A DNA stretch of 64,000 nucleotides from Nephrocerus scutellatus (GCA_947095585.1 OX352761.1:50704019-50768018); one strand, 5' to 3'. Shown: positions 10,516-22,123, counted from the stretch's first letter. Numbers and translations: made by a program. The notes: generated by a model not told the origin, from the sequence alone.

Positions 10516-10743
10516 ATGAATGTAGAAAACTCAAGTGGATACATTCTTACTTATTCACAAATATTAAAAGATACTTCACCTGAGCTTAAAAGCACTCAAG
10601 ATAAACCGATTCTATCCAAAATTCTTACAGTGCTTAAAAAACAAGAGGATTTTAACAGTTCATTAGTTAAACGCCTCGACAGGCTTGAACTTATTAAAAT
10701 TAAAAACTTAAGAACGTTTTTATGGAATGCTAATGGATGTTAA
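10516..10743 (+). pseudogene. Jockey ORF1 C-terminus and first codons of ORF2
   Basis: Reads YSQILKDTSP and KKQEDFNSSLVKRLDRL, a coiled-coil-like ORF1 tail. It then passes without a stop into KIKNLRTFLWNANGC, which resembles the start of the Jockey ORF2 endonuclease (LxxLxWNANGL). ORF2 then breaks off at a stop and the sequence becomes AT-rich, so the element is truncated or interrupted just after the ORF1-ORF2 junction. Confidence 0.7.
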
Positions 10744-10869
10744 CACAATGTTCACAAAACAATCATACAATAAGTTTCAAAATTTTGAAACATACCATAT
10801 AATCCAACCAGTTAACAATGCTCACGGTTGCTGCTATCATTAAAAAAAAACATTACACTGCCCTTTATT

Positions 10870-11460
10870 TAAATTCGAAGGAATGTGAATATATACAATA
10901 TGTCACATTCCTTACGTTTGTATATGGTTTCAATTTATTTTCTCAGAATTTTCTCTGATTCATTGCAAAAGTATTACAAAAAACGAACACAAAACTAAAA
11001 CGACGCGAGTCCAAATACTTTTATCAATGAATCATGGTCAGGGAAAACTACAAAAAACCTTGACCAAGAAAATATTACAAATTTTATAAATTAAACAAAA
11101 AATGCAAACAATAACATTTTTTTTTAAATAATTAAATTAATTAAATAATATAATCTTCTAGTGATCACTACTGTTTTACTTCAGGAAGTTATATGACGGT
11201 TTTTTTGAAGGCCTGTAGATTAAAAGATTCAGGAAACACGTAGTCGACCAATTGATTATACATCGAAGTCACTCTCGGATAAAAGGAGGATTTGAAGTGC
11301 TTTACATGAAAATGGTTTTAAGGCAAATCTATGTTGATTAGACCTGACACGAGTGTTAACGTTGCTGAGAAAAGGACCTGGGACTAGAGAACAGGTTGCT
11401 AAAGAATATCTACCGTAGTAAAATTTGTAGAAAACAGTTAAAGCTCCCACATTCTATGCT
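10870..11460 (-). mobile_element. LINE family A, 5'-truncated copy
   Basis: Minus-strand ORF2 C-terminus (GALTVFYKFYYGRYSLATCS, then LVPGPFLSNVNTRVRSNQHR) matches the family A C-terminus at 46.1 kb. It is followed by the family 3' UTR (cttggtcaaggttttttgta, accatgattcattgataaaa). Only about 590 bp remain. It lies head-on to the Jockey ORF1 remnant. Confidence 0.85.
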
Positions 11461-11644
11461 CCCAAAAATCAAAGGATGAAGTAATAAATAGGGATTAATT
11501 AATGTTAATAAAATTAATAATATAATTATTAGAATAAAACCTACAATATCTCTAAATCCCAACTGTTCCTATCGTACACAGTTACTATCCAAAACGTATT
11601 TGTATTAGTAATCTACATTTTTAATTTTTTAATTATTTCTTTTT

Positions 11645-12275
11645 AAATCATAAAAATTTAAAACAAAAGAATCAAATTTCAAATCGTCATGAAAGGCGAA
11701 AGCGAACTGGAGGAAGTTACGAGGAACCGCAGAGAATCATCAAGAGCTCAATTTGAGTCAAGATTTTTCGCTCATCTTTGATGTAATGTTTGGCGTGGGA
11801 GCTTATCAGCCCGACAGTTGTGCGTGCCTTTTTCGTTTGTTAGGCCTGGTTCTCCAAACGAATCCGGTACAAAGAACTGTCGAGTTGTGGGCATTCAAGA
11901 AAGAAATCAGCTAGTTCCTGAAAGACCGAATTTTTCAATATAGGCTCCAAGAATTTTGAAGGCTCACGTATGTCATTTTTTTTTTTTGTAATATTTTCTT
12001 GGTCAAGGTTTTTTGTAGTTTTCCTTGACCATGATCCATTCATTAAAGCATTTGGACTCGCGTCGTTTTAGTTTCGTGAACGTTTTTTCCGTATTGCTTT
12101 TTTCAATGAATCAGGGAGAATTCCGAGAAAATAAAATTGAAACCGGCTACAAACGTGAAAAATGTGATATATTGTAAATCACATTTCTCCGATTTAATTC
12201 TTGATTTTAATAAAAAGTCATTCAGGGAGCATTCCCTTGGCAATAAGTTTAAATATAAAAAAAAAAAAAAAGAGC
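11645..12275 (+). mobile_element. Internally deleted LINE A derivative, copy 1
   Basis: The 5' part contains gtgcctttttcgtttgttag and gcctggttctccaaacgaat, which match the start of LINE A at 41.62 kb. About 170 bp later the sequence passes straight into the LINE A 3' UTR (cttggtcaaggttttttgta ... ccttggcaataag) and a poly(A) of 15. All ORF2 is missing. The sibling at 20455-21120 has the same junction, so it looks like a short non-autonomous lineage. Confidence 0.8.
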
Positions 12276-12689
12276 AAAATCCATATAAAATTTTTCTGTT
12301 TCGCACTACCACATCTTACGTTTCTCGCTCTTTGCCACTGCTTATTTTTTGTACACTGTATTCACATCCCACAAACACACATGCGTTTTGGATTGGTTTA
12401 CAGCTTTAGTATGCGTAGAGTTGGGCTTTCTATAGAGAAGGTTTTGTATGTAAGTGACTACACACACACACCCGTGTATGTATATTAGTTGTAATTCAGT
12501 CTAAAAACTAATTTATCTTAAAAACCTAATAGTATGCAACGTTAAATGAAGGTCTTTCATTCATAAGCGATAGGTCTTTCAGTCAAAAGCTATTTCTGAA
12601 GTAGACTGAAAAACCCGCATATAACTTTGCAAACCTTTAGGTTTAAAAAAAATCGATAGCGATGCGAAGATTTAGTATTTTTCTCCTCA
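12276..12689. other. Spacer with a short CA run
   Basis: AT-rich sequence including tacacacacacacccg near 12460; no gene recognised. Confidence 0.4.
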
Positions 12690-13837
12690 GTGGATACTTA
12701 GATACTTAGAACTTAATGACGATGAAAGTACTGACTATTCATTTTGGGAAAACAACAAAACACCTGAAGAGACCTATAAAAAAAGAATGTATGAAAAAAA
12801 GAAGCCGCTTTATTCTCTGAATAAACTCCGAATACGTTCTGAATACAATGCATAGATTCATTTTTTATAACTTTGATTTCATGGTGAAGTGGCTAAGAGA
12901 TTCTGTTTAAGTTATTTTTATCTGTTTGAGAACGTGTAAGCCAAATGATATAAAGGGAGGTACGCAATTAAGATGAAGAAGATATTCCTCCTGTTACATT
13001 TAATGAAATAAAAAAAGGAATTGAAGAAAACTTTTAACCAAAGAAAGCCCCGTTGTATGATATGATTAAAGACGAAATTTTAAAACAGCTTCCTCACAAA
13101 GGTATTATTTCATTTGAATAAAACACGCACCCAGCCATTGGAAAGTAGCCGAGGTTATCATGGTTCCTAAGCCAGGCAAATCGCCATACAAAGTGAGATC
13201 GTACAGACCAATATCCCTACTTCCAATAATATCAAAATTGCTCGAAAGAGTACTACTAAAGCGACTGAAACCCATTATTGAGCTAATTCCAAACCAACGA
13301 TTTGGATTTAGAGAGAGCTACTCAACCATAGATCAAGTCCACAAAATCACTGACGCAATAGAAAAGTCGCTAGAGGTATAGAAGGTTTGCTCTGCTATTT
13401 TCCTCGATGTGGCTCAAGCATTGGACAAGGTTGGGCATGAAGGACTTTTGTACAAACTTGAAACAACTCTCCCGATTCAATACTGTAAGATACTTAAATC
13501 CTATTTGACTCTAACGCTTTTTCCGAATGAAGCAAGATGATGCTTATTCTTATCTTAAGGAGATTAAAGCAGGAGTTCCTCAGGGTAGCATATTGGGTCC
13601 AACGTTATACCTACTATTTACCAATGATCTTCCTACTCCAACAAGCAATATAATCCCCATATTTGCGGACGATACTGCTATACTAGCTATCGGTGGAAAA
13701 GCAGAAGAATCTGCGCATAAACTGCAAGTTGCGATAAACGACATCGAAAATTGTACAAAAAATGGCACATTAAAATAAATGACGCATAATCTGTACATGT
13801 TGACTTCACCAACAAAAAATTCGAAATCGAAAATTCT
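12690..13837 (+). pseudogene. Jockey-clade ORF2 reverse transcriptase remnant
   Basis: Blocks in order, in several frames: DESTDYSFWENNK (linker), PLYDMIKDEILKQLPHKGI, HWKVAEVIMVPKPGKSPYK, SYRPISLLPIISKLLER, QRFGFRESYSTIDQVHKI, IFLDVAQALDKVGHEGLLYK (the usual AFDKVWH altered), IKAGVPQGSILGPTLYLLFT and FADDTAIL (catalytic FADD), then WHIKINDAQSVHVDFTNKKF. This order and wording are those of Jockey. The reading breaks near 13380, 13500 and 13778. It stops abruptly at 13837 against the convergent RTE copy. The endonuclease half is missing. Confidence 0.88.
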
Positions 13838-14165
13838 CGAACGCTGCCAAGAGGTCAGAATGCTTTTTGCTAAGCAACCAAGTCTCGGATCCATATGTAA
13901 GTACTGGTATGACCATTGTCTTATATATCAGCATGGTTCCATGCTGTTATCGGCTGCTATAGTTGACCCGAGATAGTTAAAGGATTGCACTACTTAAAAT
14001 TCGCGCTTTACTATTTGAATTGAGGGACCAATGTTGGATCTTCTACTCGCAGACGTGGGCACCATGTACTTTGTTTTGCTCTTAATTATGTGTAGCCTCA
14101 GAGTTTGTGCCGCCTGCTCTATCTGGATGAAAGCTTCCTGTACAGCTCTTTGGTTTCTACCAACG
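13838..14165 (-). pseudogene. RTE C-terminal region
   Basis: In shifting frames the minus strand reads VQSFNYLGSTIAADNSMEPC and then YKTMVIPVLTYGSETWLLSK and LLAAFERK. Motifs YLGS and LTYGSETW are typical of the region after the RT thumb in RTE-like LINEs. Residues normally found between MEPC and YKTM are missing. The element ends at the junction with Jockey near 13837. Confidence 0.72.
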
Positions 14166-14168
14166 ATG

Positions 14169-15640
14169 TCAATATCGTCTGCGTAAGCCAGTATCTGAAT
14201 ATAGGATTGTTCCTCGCGCCGTTACGTCAGAGTCTCGGATCACTTTCTTCAACGCCAGGTTGAAGAGGACGCAGGCCAGTCCATCCCCTTGTCGGAGCCC
14301 GTTATAAATGTTGAATGGGCTTGATAGTGATCCGGTTATTTTTGCTTGGCTTATAACATTGTTCATGGTCAATCTACATAGTCGTGTCAGTTTATTTGGG
14401 ATGCCGAAATCTCTCATGGCTTTACTCTACATTCTACTCTGTATATGCTATCATAGGCGGCTTTAAAGTCTATAAAAAGATGGTGTAGTGAGTTTTGAAA
14501 CTCTAGACATTTTTCCATCACCTGCCTTAGGGTGTAAAGCTGATCAGTTGTTGATTTGACTGGGATGAAGCCACACTGGTATGGACCAATGATGACTTTA
14601 GCGTATGGGGCTATCCTGTCTTGAAGGATAGAGGAGAAAATCTTAAACGCGGTACTCAACAACGTTATACCACGATAATTGCTGCATTTTGTGGTATCTC
14701 CGTTCTTATGTATGGGACACAGGATGCCACTTCGCCAGTCTTCTGGTATAACTTCTTCTTCCCATACTTGCGCTATTATTTCATGAATTGCTTGGTGTAA
14801 TGTGGGGCCTCCTATTTTTATCAGTTCCGCTGGGATCCAATCAGATCCCAGGGCCTTATTATTTTTGAGCCGATTTATCGCTCTGCTAACTTCGTCTATG
14901 CTTGGTGGCGGCAGCATAGTATGATCTTCGGTCATTGGTGGAGCCTCCAATTTCTCAGTTAGTTGGCCATTTAGCAACTCACGAAAGTGCTCTTCCCATC
15001 GCTCTAAGATGCCTTTAAGATCGGCGATCAGATTACCCTCTTTGTCCTTGCAGTATGTGCAACGCGGTTTATATTGCGCCATACCGCGGACCATTTGGTA
15101 GAACTTCCGCACCTGGTGCGGTTCTTGCTCTCTGTACTGTTCCAGTTCACGGACGAGATTCTTCTCCCAGGCTGCTTTCTTTCGCCGGTGAACTGTTTTT
15201 TCATATCTTCTGAGCTCTTTATATTTATCTTCGCGTGCTCGCGTTCTATGAGATTGTTGCATTGCTCGGTACACAACATTCTTACGTTCAGTCGCTAGCT
15301 TACATTCGTCACCGAACCAGTCGTTTCGATCTCTACGACTACTGCCTAAGATGGAGTCAGCAGTACTACTGACAGTATTTTTAAGGTGTGTCCATTTCTC
15401 TTCTAGGCCCGACATCTCAGCTCCAGGACTTTCTCTCCCTGCATTTAGGGCGAGTCCTATCGCTTGACCGTAGTTGTTTCTGGTCTCTTCATTGCGAAGG
15501 GCAGCCGTGTTGACTCGAATCTGATTCGCGGATGCAGTCTTCCGTGATGATGCAATCCGCGCTCGGAGCACCATACCAACAAGATAGTGGTCCGAGTTGA
15601 CGTTGGCACCTGAATACTGGCTCCCTACATATTTTAGCAT
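14169..15640 (-). pseudogene. RTE endonuclease C-terminus, linker and reverse transcriptase
   Basis: A long frame (14414-15640) gives NSDHYLVGMVLRARI (endonuclease SDH motif), a basic linker (RTRAREDKYKELRRYEK), INRLKNNKALGSDWIPAELI, NYRGITLLSTAFKIFSSIL, GPYQCGFIPVKSTTDQLYTL and LFIDFKAAYDSI (catalytic Asp). It then stops at VECRVKP. The next frame (14169-14417) resumes MRDFGIPNKLTRLCR and NGLRQGDGLACVLFNLAL. A second small deletion at GTILY breaks the frame just before the YADD block. The break at VECRVKP is identical in the other RTE copy, so it was inherited from a common source. Confidence 0.88.
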
Positions 15641-16209
15641 TCATATCCCCCAGAATGATTTGTACATCATACTGAGGGCAGGCATTGAGTTCCCGTTCGA
15701 CTGATTCAAAGAATTCTTCTCTTTCATCATCTGGGGAATCCTCTGTAGGTGCGTGAACGTTTATGAGGCTTATGTTTTTAAATTAGCCCCGCACGCGAAG
15801 GGTGCATAGCCGTTCATTTACTGCATTAAAGCCGATAACGGTGGGTTTCATTCTTTTGCTGTCTAGAGCTCACCCCGAGCACACGATGTCTTGCATGACA
15901 GCTGTAGTCTATGTCATATTCAGATTTTTGTAAGACACCATTCCCTGTCCACCGCATCTCCTGGATTGCTGTTATGCCAGCCTTATATTTAGACAGGGTA
16001 TCGGCCAGCTGCTGTGCAGCTCGAGCTCTATACAGTGAGCGTACTTTACATGAGAAAATTCTTAAATCGTTTAGCCGTTTTCGTTGCCGTGGTCGTCGTC
16101 GTTCATCAGTGTATCCGAGGCTGATTTTTGGTTCCGTAATAATAATTTTTATACAGGCGAGGTTATTGGCCTCGCGCCAACCTAACTTTGAAGGGACTAG
16201 CCCGATCAT
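15641..16209 (-). pseudogene. RTE AP-endonuclease N-terminal part
   Basis: The 15826-16209 frame reads LNDLRIFSCKVRSLYRARAA, LSKYKAGITAIQEMRWTG (motif with catalytic Glu) and YSCHARHRVLGV. Below 15826 other frames carry NVHAPTEDSPDDEREEFF and QYDVQIILGDMNAK (GDMN catalytic block). Right after GDMNAK the sequence jumps to YVGSQYSGANVNSDHY, so the stretch between the GDMN and SDH motifs is deleted here. The other copy instead lacks GDMN but keeps IHKATWVSPDGATRNQIDH. Confidence 0.8.
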
Positions 16210-16357
16210 CCAGCTTTTCCTTCATTGGAGGAAAAATACCGGCGGCCACCACGTGGAGGTTTGATCGCACTTCCACCAGTCAGAGATAATTACGGCCACC
16301 TGCAATTCTAGAGCATTCTGTGTTTTTCTCTCTATTTCTGCTGATGGCTGACCACCG

Positions 16358-16654
16358 GACGCAGGAGATCAGTACTGTCAATATCAATATATAACAAAAT
16401 GCTTCTATATAAACAAGTCATACAACCGGTATGGACTTACGGCATTCAATTATGGGGGTTGTTATCGAGGAGGTTCCACTAGCTTTGCTACTGGTGGGAA
16501 GACGGCGACACGCCCGTGGTTGCGCGGCCTAACTTTAGGGTGGGGTGGTCCTTGTCACCAGCCAGCAACACCTCTAAACAAAAACAAACGTGTCAAATTA
16601 AAAAAAGAAAATAATAAGGAGGAAGAAGAGTTAGAGATAGACACAAAAAAGCCA
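16358..16654. other. Unassigned spacer
   Basis: No recognised feature; includes a locally GC-rich part near 16450-16560. Confidence 0.4.
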
Positions 16655-17262
16655 TAAAAATTTAAATTTTTCATGTAAATTCTCTAAAAGAAGATACATA
16701 TGTGTGCAAAGTTTGAACCGGGTTTATTTGGAAAAAATTAATATCAGAGCCCCTTTACATCAAAGTTTTTACAAAAACTGTCGTCACCGGAGATACACAT
16801 GTGTAAAAATTTGTATGGGTGCCCCCAAACTTGGGGCCCGATCACTTCCAAACTTCAATAAGAAGTGTTGTCATCAATGTGTTGAAAATTTGAAAAAAAA
16901 CCGGGCTAATTTTTAAAAAATTTATATAGGCCACAAAGCATTCAGGGTCCGGTCACTCCAAAATTGTACAAAAAGTTTTGTCCATTGGAGATACACATGT
17001 GTTTAAAATATAAAGAAAATCGTTCTAATTTTTAAAAAATATTTTTATGGGCACACCTCGCGCCTCAGAGCCCGTTCACTCCAAAAATTTTACAGAAGGT
17101 TTTGTCCATAGGAAGTATACAGGTCCTTAAAATTTGATGAAATCGGGCTAATTTTTAAAAAAATTGTATTGGTCCCCTCGGGCCTCAGGGCCCGTTCATT
17201 CCAAAAATTTTACAGAAAGTTTTGTCCATCGGAGATATAAATGTGTTTAAAATATAAAGAAA
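16655..17262 (+). repeat. About 110-bp minisatellite element
   Basis: Begins with the family left end (aaatttttcatgtaaattct) and has diverged units with cggagatacacatgtgt cores and cctcgggcctcagggcccg GC blocks. It belongs to the same family as 3341-4017 but is more diverged. Confidence 0.85.
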
Positions 17263-17267
17263 TTAAA

Positions 17268-17337
17268 TTCTATATTGGAAGGTGCACGTATATTCTATAA
17301 AACAAATTGCTTACTTAGCTATATTGGAAGGTGCACG
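17268..17337 (+). repeat. Direct repeat of 18 bp, 52 bp apart
   Basis: tatattggaaggtgcacg occurs twice within 70 bp, in the region expected to lie downstream of the minus-strand env remnant and possibly inside its LTR. Confidence 0.6.
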
Positions 17338-17594
17338 TTATTAACGTTAAAAAATAACAAGACAATGGCACGAAAGTGTACGGAAAAGAAAACAACCAAA
17401 AATGAATTAATTAATGTGCTGACTGTTGCTATTGCTGCTAAGGTGATTGTACATAAAACATATTAAAGCTAGTAACATGAGCTTGTGCAATGTGCAGAAA
17501 GAGTGCAATACAAATAATATTCAAGGTTAATAATATAAATTTGTGCAATGAGGTTGAGGTTATTAGCTTATAACTAACATATCTTAACATCCTG

Positions 17595-18318
17595 TCCCAA
17601 TTGAATGTAATTCAATAACTTGGATATGTGGTAATTCCACATGATGTCCTTGAGGCCCTCTTGGTGCGGGAACAGGATACTCGGCTGCTCGCTGGTTGCA
17701 AACTCACAGTTTCCATGCTAGTATGATACATGCTGCGAGGAGCATAAACAGTCCGGCTGAACTTACAATAGTATGAGGCAAAACATTTCGTTGGATGATA
17801 TTTGGTAATTCTAGTTGGCTTGAATCAATTAGTACTGATAATGTTTTTAACTTGCTCTCTTGGAAAATCATTTGGATAGGATTTGTTATTGCCATTTGTT
17901 CTTGAATGGTAATGTTTGGTATGTCACTAAAATTTGTGATAGATAAGCGAATACTTTGACGATGTGTGCCGTGAGCTCGTAGGGTTGTTATGTCGTTCTT
18001 TGCGATGCAACTAGGTTGTAATTTCAGAATTCCTGAACCTTCAATAGTTAGTAGTGATGCCTGGTGGTCGCATACCACATTTAATGAAGTTTTTGTAGTC
18101 ACGGCATATATCCATTGATTATTGTGTAGGTATTGCGTCCAAATAATATTGTTTCGGATTATTTTTATTTGACATGATGATTGGTTCTCCATTTTATTTA
18201 GGATATTTCGTATTTCGCATCTACTTGTGATCGCACTACGGTGGTAAATCGAATGCATTTGAGTGCAGAGGTGTCTTGTTTTTTCCACGATGATGCAGGG
18301 GGCCGATTTCGGTCGCAA
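17595..18318 (-). pseudogene. Errantivirus-type env, C-terminal fragment
   Basis: A minus-strand frame of 204 codons ends in a hydrophobic segment of about 20 residues next to its C-terminus (residues about 182-203), as expected for a single-pass membrane anchor. It has scattered cysteines and a GSGILKLQPSC block. After a stop at 17704 a proline-rich tail-like frame continues to about 17595. The layout (ectodomain, TM, short tail) fits the envelope-like third gene of insect errantiviruses (gypsy group) or other env-bearing LTR elements. The central part of env lies 2.8 kb away at 21130-21613, separated by insertions. The gene is fragmentary and cannot be functional as it stands. Confidence 0.62.
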
Positions 18319-18337
18319 ATGAGTCTAGACTCCTGAA
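18301..18337 (-). repeat. 37-bp inverted repeat, left arm
   Basis: The reverse complement of 18301-18337 matches 20245-20281 perfectly over 37 bp (core gagtctagactcatttgcga). It overlaps the start of the env C-terminal frame and marks a likely rearrangement junction. Confidence 0.85.
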
Positions 18338-18832
18338 CAACCGCAAGTTTGTGGTGTAAGTAGATGTTATGTGTAGTGGTACGACGTTTTGACGCATGCG
18401 CATAATTTGATTTTGCTTTTATGTCAAGAGCAGTGCTGCTGGTTTACATTTTTAGAGCGGAGTATATTATCGGCTTTTTGGAAGTATACTGGATTATACG
18501 ATAAAAATATTTGTAAAAATAGTTCCAACAGAAAACAAAAAAGCCTTTTAAATTATATAAATATTTTGAGATTGATTTTTCGCCCTTTTTTGCAATTGCA
18601 CAAAATAAATTATTCCATGCTTATATTCCTGTGTTTCATAATGTCTACACAAGTACGATGATGTACTTATACTTTTATTATTTTACTACATTACAACAAC
18701 TAAATACAAATGCCTTAAATAAAGTACCAAAATATAACAAATAAACCGACGTTTATTTTGTGTATTATATATCCGAAAAGAAAATCATACAAAGACTTTT
18801 ACAAAAATCAATCGAAAAAAAACAACCCATTT

Positions 18833-18885
18833 TTCATCTAAATTCTCTAATCGCAGAAATTGATATGGGAGCCCCTCGATCCTGG
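18833..18885 (+). repeat. Fragment of the about 110-bp minisatellite element
   Basis: Short left-end piece, 'ttttcatctaaattctctaa' followed by atatgggagcccctcgatcc, matching the start of the other copies. Confidence 0.65.
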
Positions 18886-18952
18886 GCAATTTTTTTTTTG
18901 TAGGAGAAAATCATCGAAACAGACATTTGACATCAGATGTTAAAATTGAAAA

Positions 18953-18977
18953 TGCTCAGATCATTTTATTCTGAGCA
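18953..18977. repeat. Short perfect hairpin
   Basis: tgctcaga and tctgagca flank a 9-nt loop. Related 'tctgagca' words follow at about 19000. It may be part of a small inverted-repeat element; the function is unknown. Confidence 0.5.
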
Positions 18978-19339
18978 CTTAGAGCGTATGAGCGTACTCT
19001 GAGCAAATAAGAAACACGAACATTTATCTTGAGAACTCTTTGACTGCTCTGAACTAATTTATGAAAACGCGAAATGACAGAATATTGCGAAAACTTGTTG
19101 TTCTATCTGTAAGTTGATATCGACAACAAAAAACGACATCAATAAAAATAAAATTCAGTAAATAAAATGTAAGTTGAATTAAGCATAAAACATTTATGTC
19201 TCATTTCATTTGCTGGGTTCATTTGTGCGTGAGCTAAGATTTCTCTCTCTCTCTACCACCAAAACCATGAAGCGCAGCCGACTGCGCATCACACACCGCA
19301 CACAGTCCATAAAGGGCGACGAATATCTGATGCCAGTAT

Positions 19340-19672
19340 AGATATTTAAAAAATGTATAAGGGCCTTGCGGACGAACCCGGGACCCGATCACTACCAAAT
19401 TTTCGAAAAAGTATTGTTTATTGGGTATACACATGTGTGTAAAATTTGAAGAAAATCGGGTAAATTTTTGTATGGGAGCCCCCGACCCCGCAGCCCGAGG
19501 GGCCTCAAAATTTAATAGAAAGTGTTGTCTCCGGAAATACACATGTGTGCCAAATTTCAATAAAATCGGGCTGTAGGAAGTGGGTTAAAAATTGATCGCA
19601 AGAATCCATGACAAATCCACAAGCCCACAAACACACGGGCAAGTAAAGTTAATATAGAGAATTTAAAAACTC
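19340..19672 (+). repeat. About 110-bp minisatellite element with right end
   Basis: Two to three units, then the family right end: aggaagtgggttaaaaattg, cacaaacacacgggcaagta, aagttaatatagagaattta. The same right end is seen at 52110-52214. The tagagaattta end is the inverse of the left end's taaattctcta. Confidence 0.8.
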
Positions 19673-20244
19673 GTCGGTTTCTTAGTATATTATATAATAG
19701 TATTTGGCTTTCAATTTGGAAGCAAAGGCATCAATTGAAATAAAATACCAAATTTTGTTATTTGTGTATTGTTTATTTTTTGATATACATTCTTGGTCAA
19801 TATAATTTTTGGAAATGTAAAAATTCCTTTATAATAATTATTGATAGTTCGGAGAGAAATTTACAGACTTAATAACATGTAATTGTAAAAGAAACCATTT
19901 TTTTGCTAAAAAATCAAATATAGTTTCGATTTAGAATTACTTCATAAAAGTAGTATAATTAGGTTTAAGGTAGTATAATAGTGCGGCTAATGAAATAGTA
20001 GTATAATACCTTGATTGCAATTTAGCAGCAGCACTGGTCATAAGCAATTTTGACAGATAAAGACTTTTCACGTAGTCGCCAGCATGTGGCTAGACTACTG
20101 CACCGAACCGATTCGGTAATTATGTACAAGGTTTTTGTACTTTCTGTCATTAAATTTACACTAACCCAAAGAAAGAAAAAACATAACACAAATATAAAAT
20201 TGTATGCTATACACCTCGTACATATACGAAAATGACATCTCACC

Positions 20245-20281
20245 TTCAGGAGTCTAGACTCATTTGCGACCGAAATCGGCC
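20245..20281 (+). repeat. 37-bp inverted repeat, right arm
   Basis: Perfect partner of 18301-18337 in opposite orientation, 1.9 kb away. Confidence 0.85.
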
Positions 20282-20454
20282 TTCAGGAGGCTAATTCTTG
20301 CTATGTAAGCGGGTAGTACTGGTCGTGATGACGGCTAACAGCTACGAACTTCGATGAGGGTTCTATTGTAACGAATGTGTTGTTTATGACTGTTGTTATC
20401 GGGAGAAGTCGATACAGTTTAAAATCCGCGGTGCTTATTAGTGGGATTTTGAAT

Positions 20455-21120
20455 TAAATCATAAAACTTTAAAGCAATAAAATCAAATTAAAAAATCTCC
20501 ATCAAAGGCCTGAATTGGAGGTTGCTCCGGGGAGATTGGCCAAGCTTCGAGGAACTACAGAGAATCTTTAAGATCCCTATCTGAGTCCAGCTTTTTCGCT
20601 CATCCTTGGTGCAATGTTTGGTGTTTGAGCCTATCGGCTCGATAGTTGTACGTGCCTTTTTCGTTTCTTAGGCCTGGTACTACAAACGAATCCGGTACAA
20701 TTCACTGTCGAGTTGTTGGCCTTCAAGAAAGACGTCAGCTAGTTTCTGAAAGACCGAATTTTTCAATGAAAGTTCCAAGAATTTTGAAGGCTCACGTATG
20801 TCATTTTTTTTGTAATAAATTCTTGGTCAAGACTTTTTGTAGTTTTCCCTGACCATGATCCATTCATTAAAGCATTTGGACTCGTGTCGTTTTATTTTCG
20901 TGATCGTTTTTCCGTATGGCTTTTTTCAATGAATCAGGGAGAATTCCGAGAAAATAAATCGAAACCGGCTACAAACGTGAGGAATGTGATATATTGTAAA
21001 TATTGTAAATTTAATTTTTAATTTTAATAAAGGGCTTAGCCCACCTCATTGCCATAGCGCAAGTCATTCAGGGAGTTTTCCCTTGGCAGTAAGTTTAAAT
21101 ATATATATATATAGAAAAAA
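20455..21120 (+). mobile_element. Internally deleted LINE A derivative, copy 2
   Basis: Same composition as 11645-12275: LINE A 5' part (gtgcctttttcgtttcttag, gcctggtactacaaacgaat) joined to the LINE A 3' UTR and tail (gggcttagcccacctcattg, cccttggcagtaag) with an A-rich end. It lies inside the env-containing remnant, so it inserted after that element. Confidence 0.8.
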
Positions 21121-21129
21121 AAAACATGA

Positions 21130-21613
21130 TTGCTTGTTATTCGGCTTTCAGTTACCATTATTCAATATAATTCAAGTATGTTGTCGGTGCTGACCGGTAA
21201 GCGATATATGGGCGGTAAATGGTTTTTATTTCAATGGATCGTTGCTCTTGATGATGAGTTTCTAACAAGGCGTTGGTTATTGCTGTTTGCGTTCGTTGAA
21301 TGTTGGTTATATATAATATGGTGAGTAGTAACTACAAAGTGAAAAGTTGTTGAACCTTCAGCTGATGAGATTTATTTATAGTGTTGTTTATTCGATTAAT
21401 CACTTCAGTAAATTGCTGCTGCAATGTTCTGTGCCTTTCGTCCAGAGTTTCCTGATTTTCCTTGATGATGTTAATGGTAGACTCTGTTACTGATGTAAGG
21501 TTTTTGGCGAGGTTTAGTAAATAATCCTCATTGCCCTTAACCTTTTCTATGGTTTTCGACATTTCTTCTGCATCGGGAGGAACAAAATTCCTTAAATGAA
21601 ATTTTGCCCACAC
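21130..21613 (-). pseudogene. Errantivirus-type env, central heptad-repeat fragment
   Basis: A 93-codon minus-strand frame is strongly helical. It has a block around NEDYLLNLAKNLTSVTEST, then a long polar coiled-coil-like stretch, and continues in another frame to 21130. This resembles the segment after the fusion-peptide region in insect retroviral Env/F-like proteins. Order on the minus strand (this piece, then the membrane-anchor piece at 17.6-18.3 kb) fits one env gene split by insertions and a rearrangement. Function is lost. Confidence 0.5.
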
Positions 21614-22123
21614 AAAACAAACGCCATGAAATACTTAATTGCACTTTTTTCAAAACAAAATATATATCAATGCAACGCAACTGATCTCATATGACTCATG
21701 GGCGATCAGGAAAATAGAGAAGGAGAGCAACCAAGCACACAACAAGAGCAACATCGAATTGGCCCGAGATTACGACTGTCCCGCTCACACTCGGGCATTT
21801 GTTACAGATGGACTCACACGAATTAATTAGAAATGAATGCACATAAAGCGGCCACGACACGTTACTGCATTCCTTACATCATCCTCATGTACGTGTGCAG
21901 TACGTTTGCACCGACACGTTACTGCATATTTTTCAATTATACATTTTTCGTTTACTGTCTTGACGTGCAGACCACAATGTCAGAAGCGAATAATTTTGGC
22001 AGCCTGACGAACGACAAATAGCACAACACTTTGACATCGGAACGCAAGTGCCTTGAAAAGAACAAGCGTTTCAATGCCATGAAAGCAGCTTTCGCCTTTT
22101 TCAGTTGTGCATTTACGTGCCGA

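Larger units (their letters stand above)
13838..16357 (-). mobile_element. RTE-clade LINE, copy 1
   Basis: Minus-strand element with a 5' leader (about 16210-16357), endonuclease, RT and a C-terminal piece. It is collinear with the plus-strand copy at 29313-31637. Proteins of this family are often mislabelled 'craniofacial development protein 2-like'. The two copies have different internal deletions. Confidence 0.85.

Noticed and set aside
20646..20852. 68-codon ORF in the LINE A derivative
   Set aside because: Covers the 5' leader of LINE A; the sibling copy is not open in the same frame and no motif is present.
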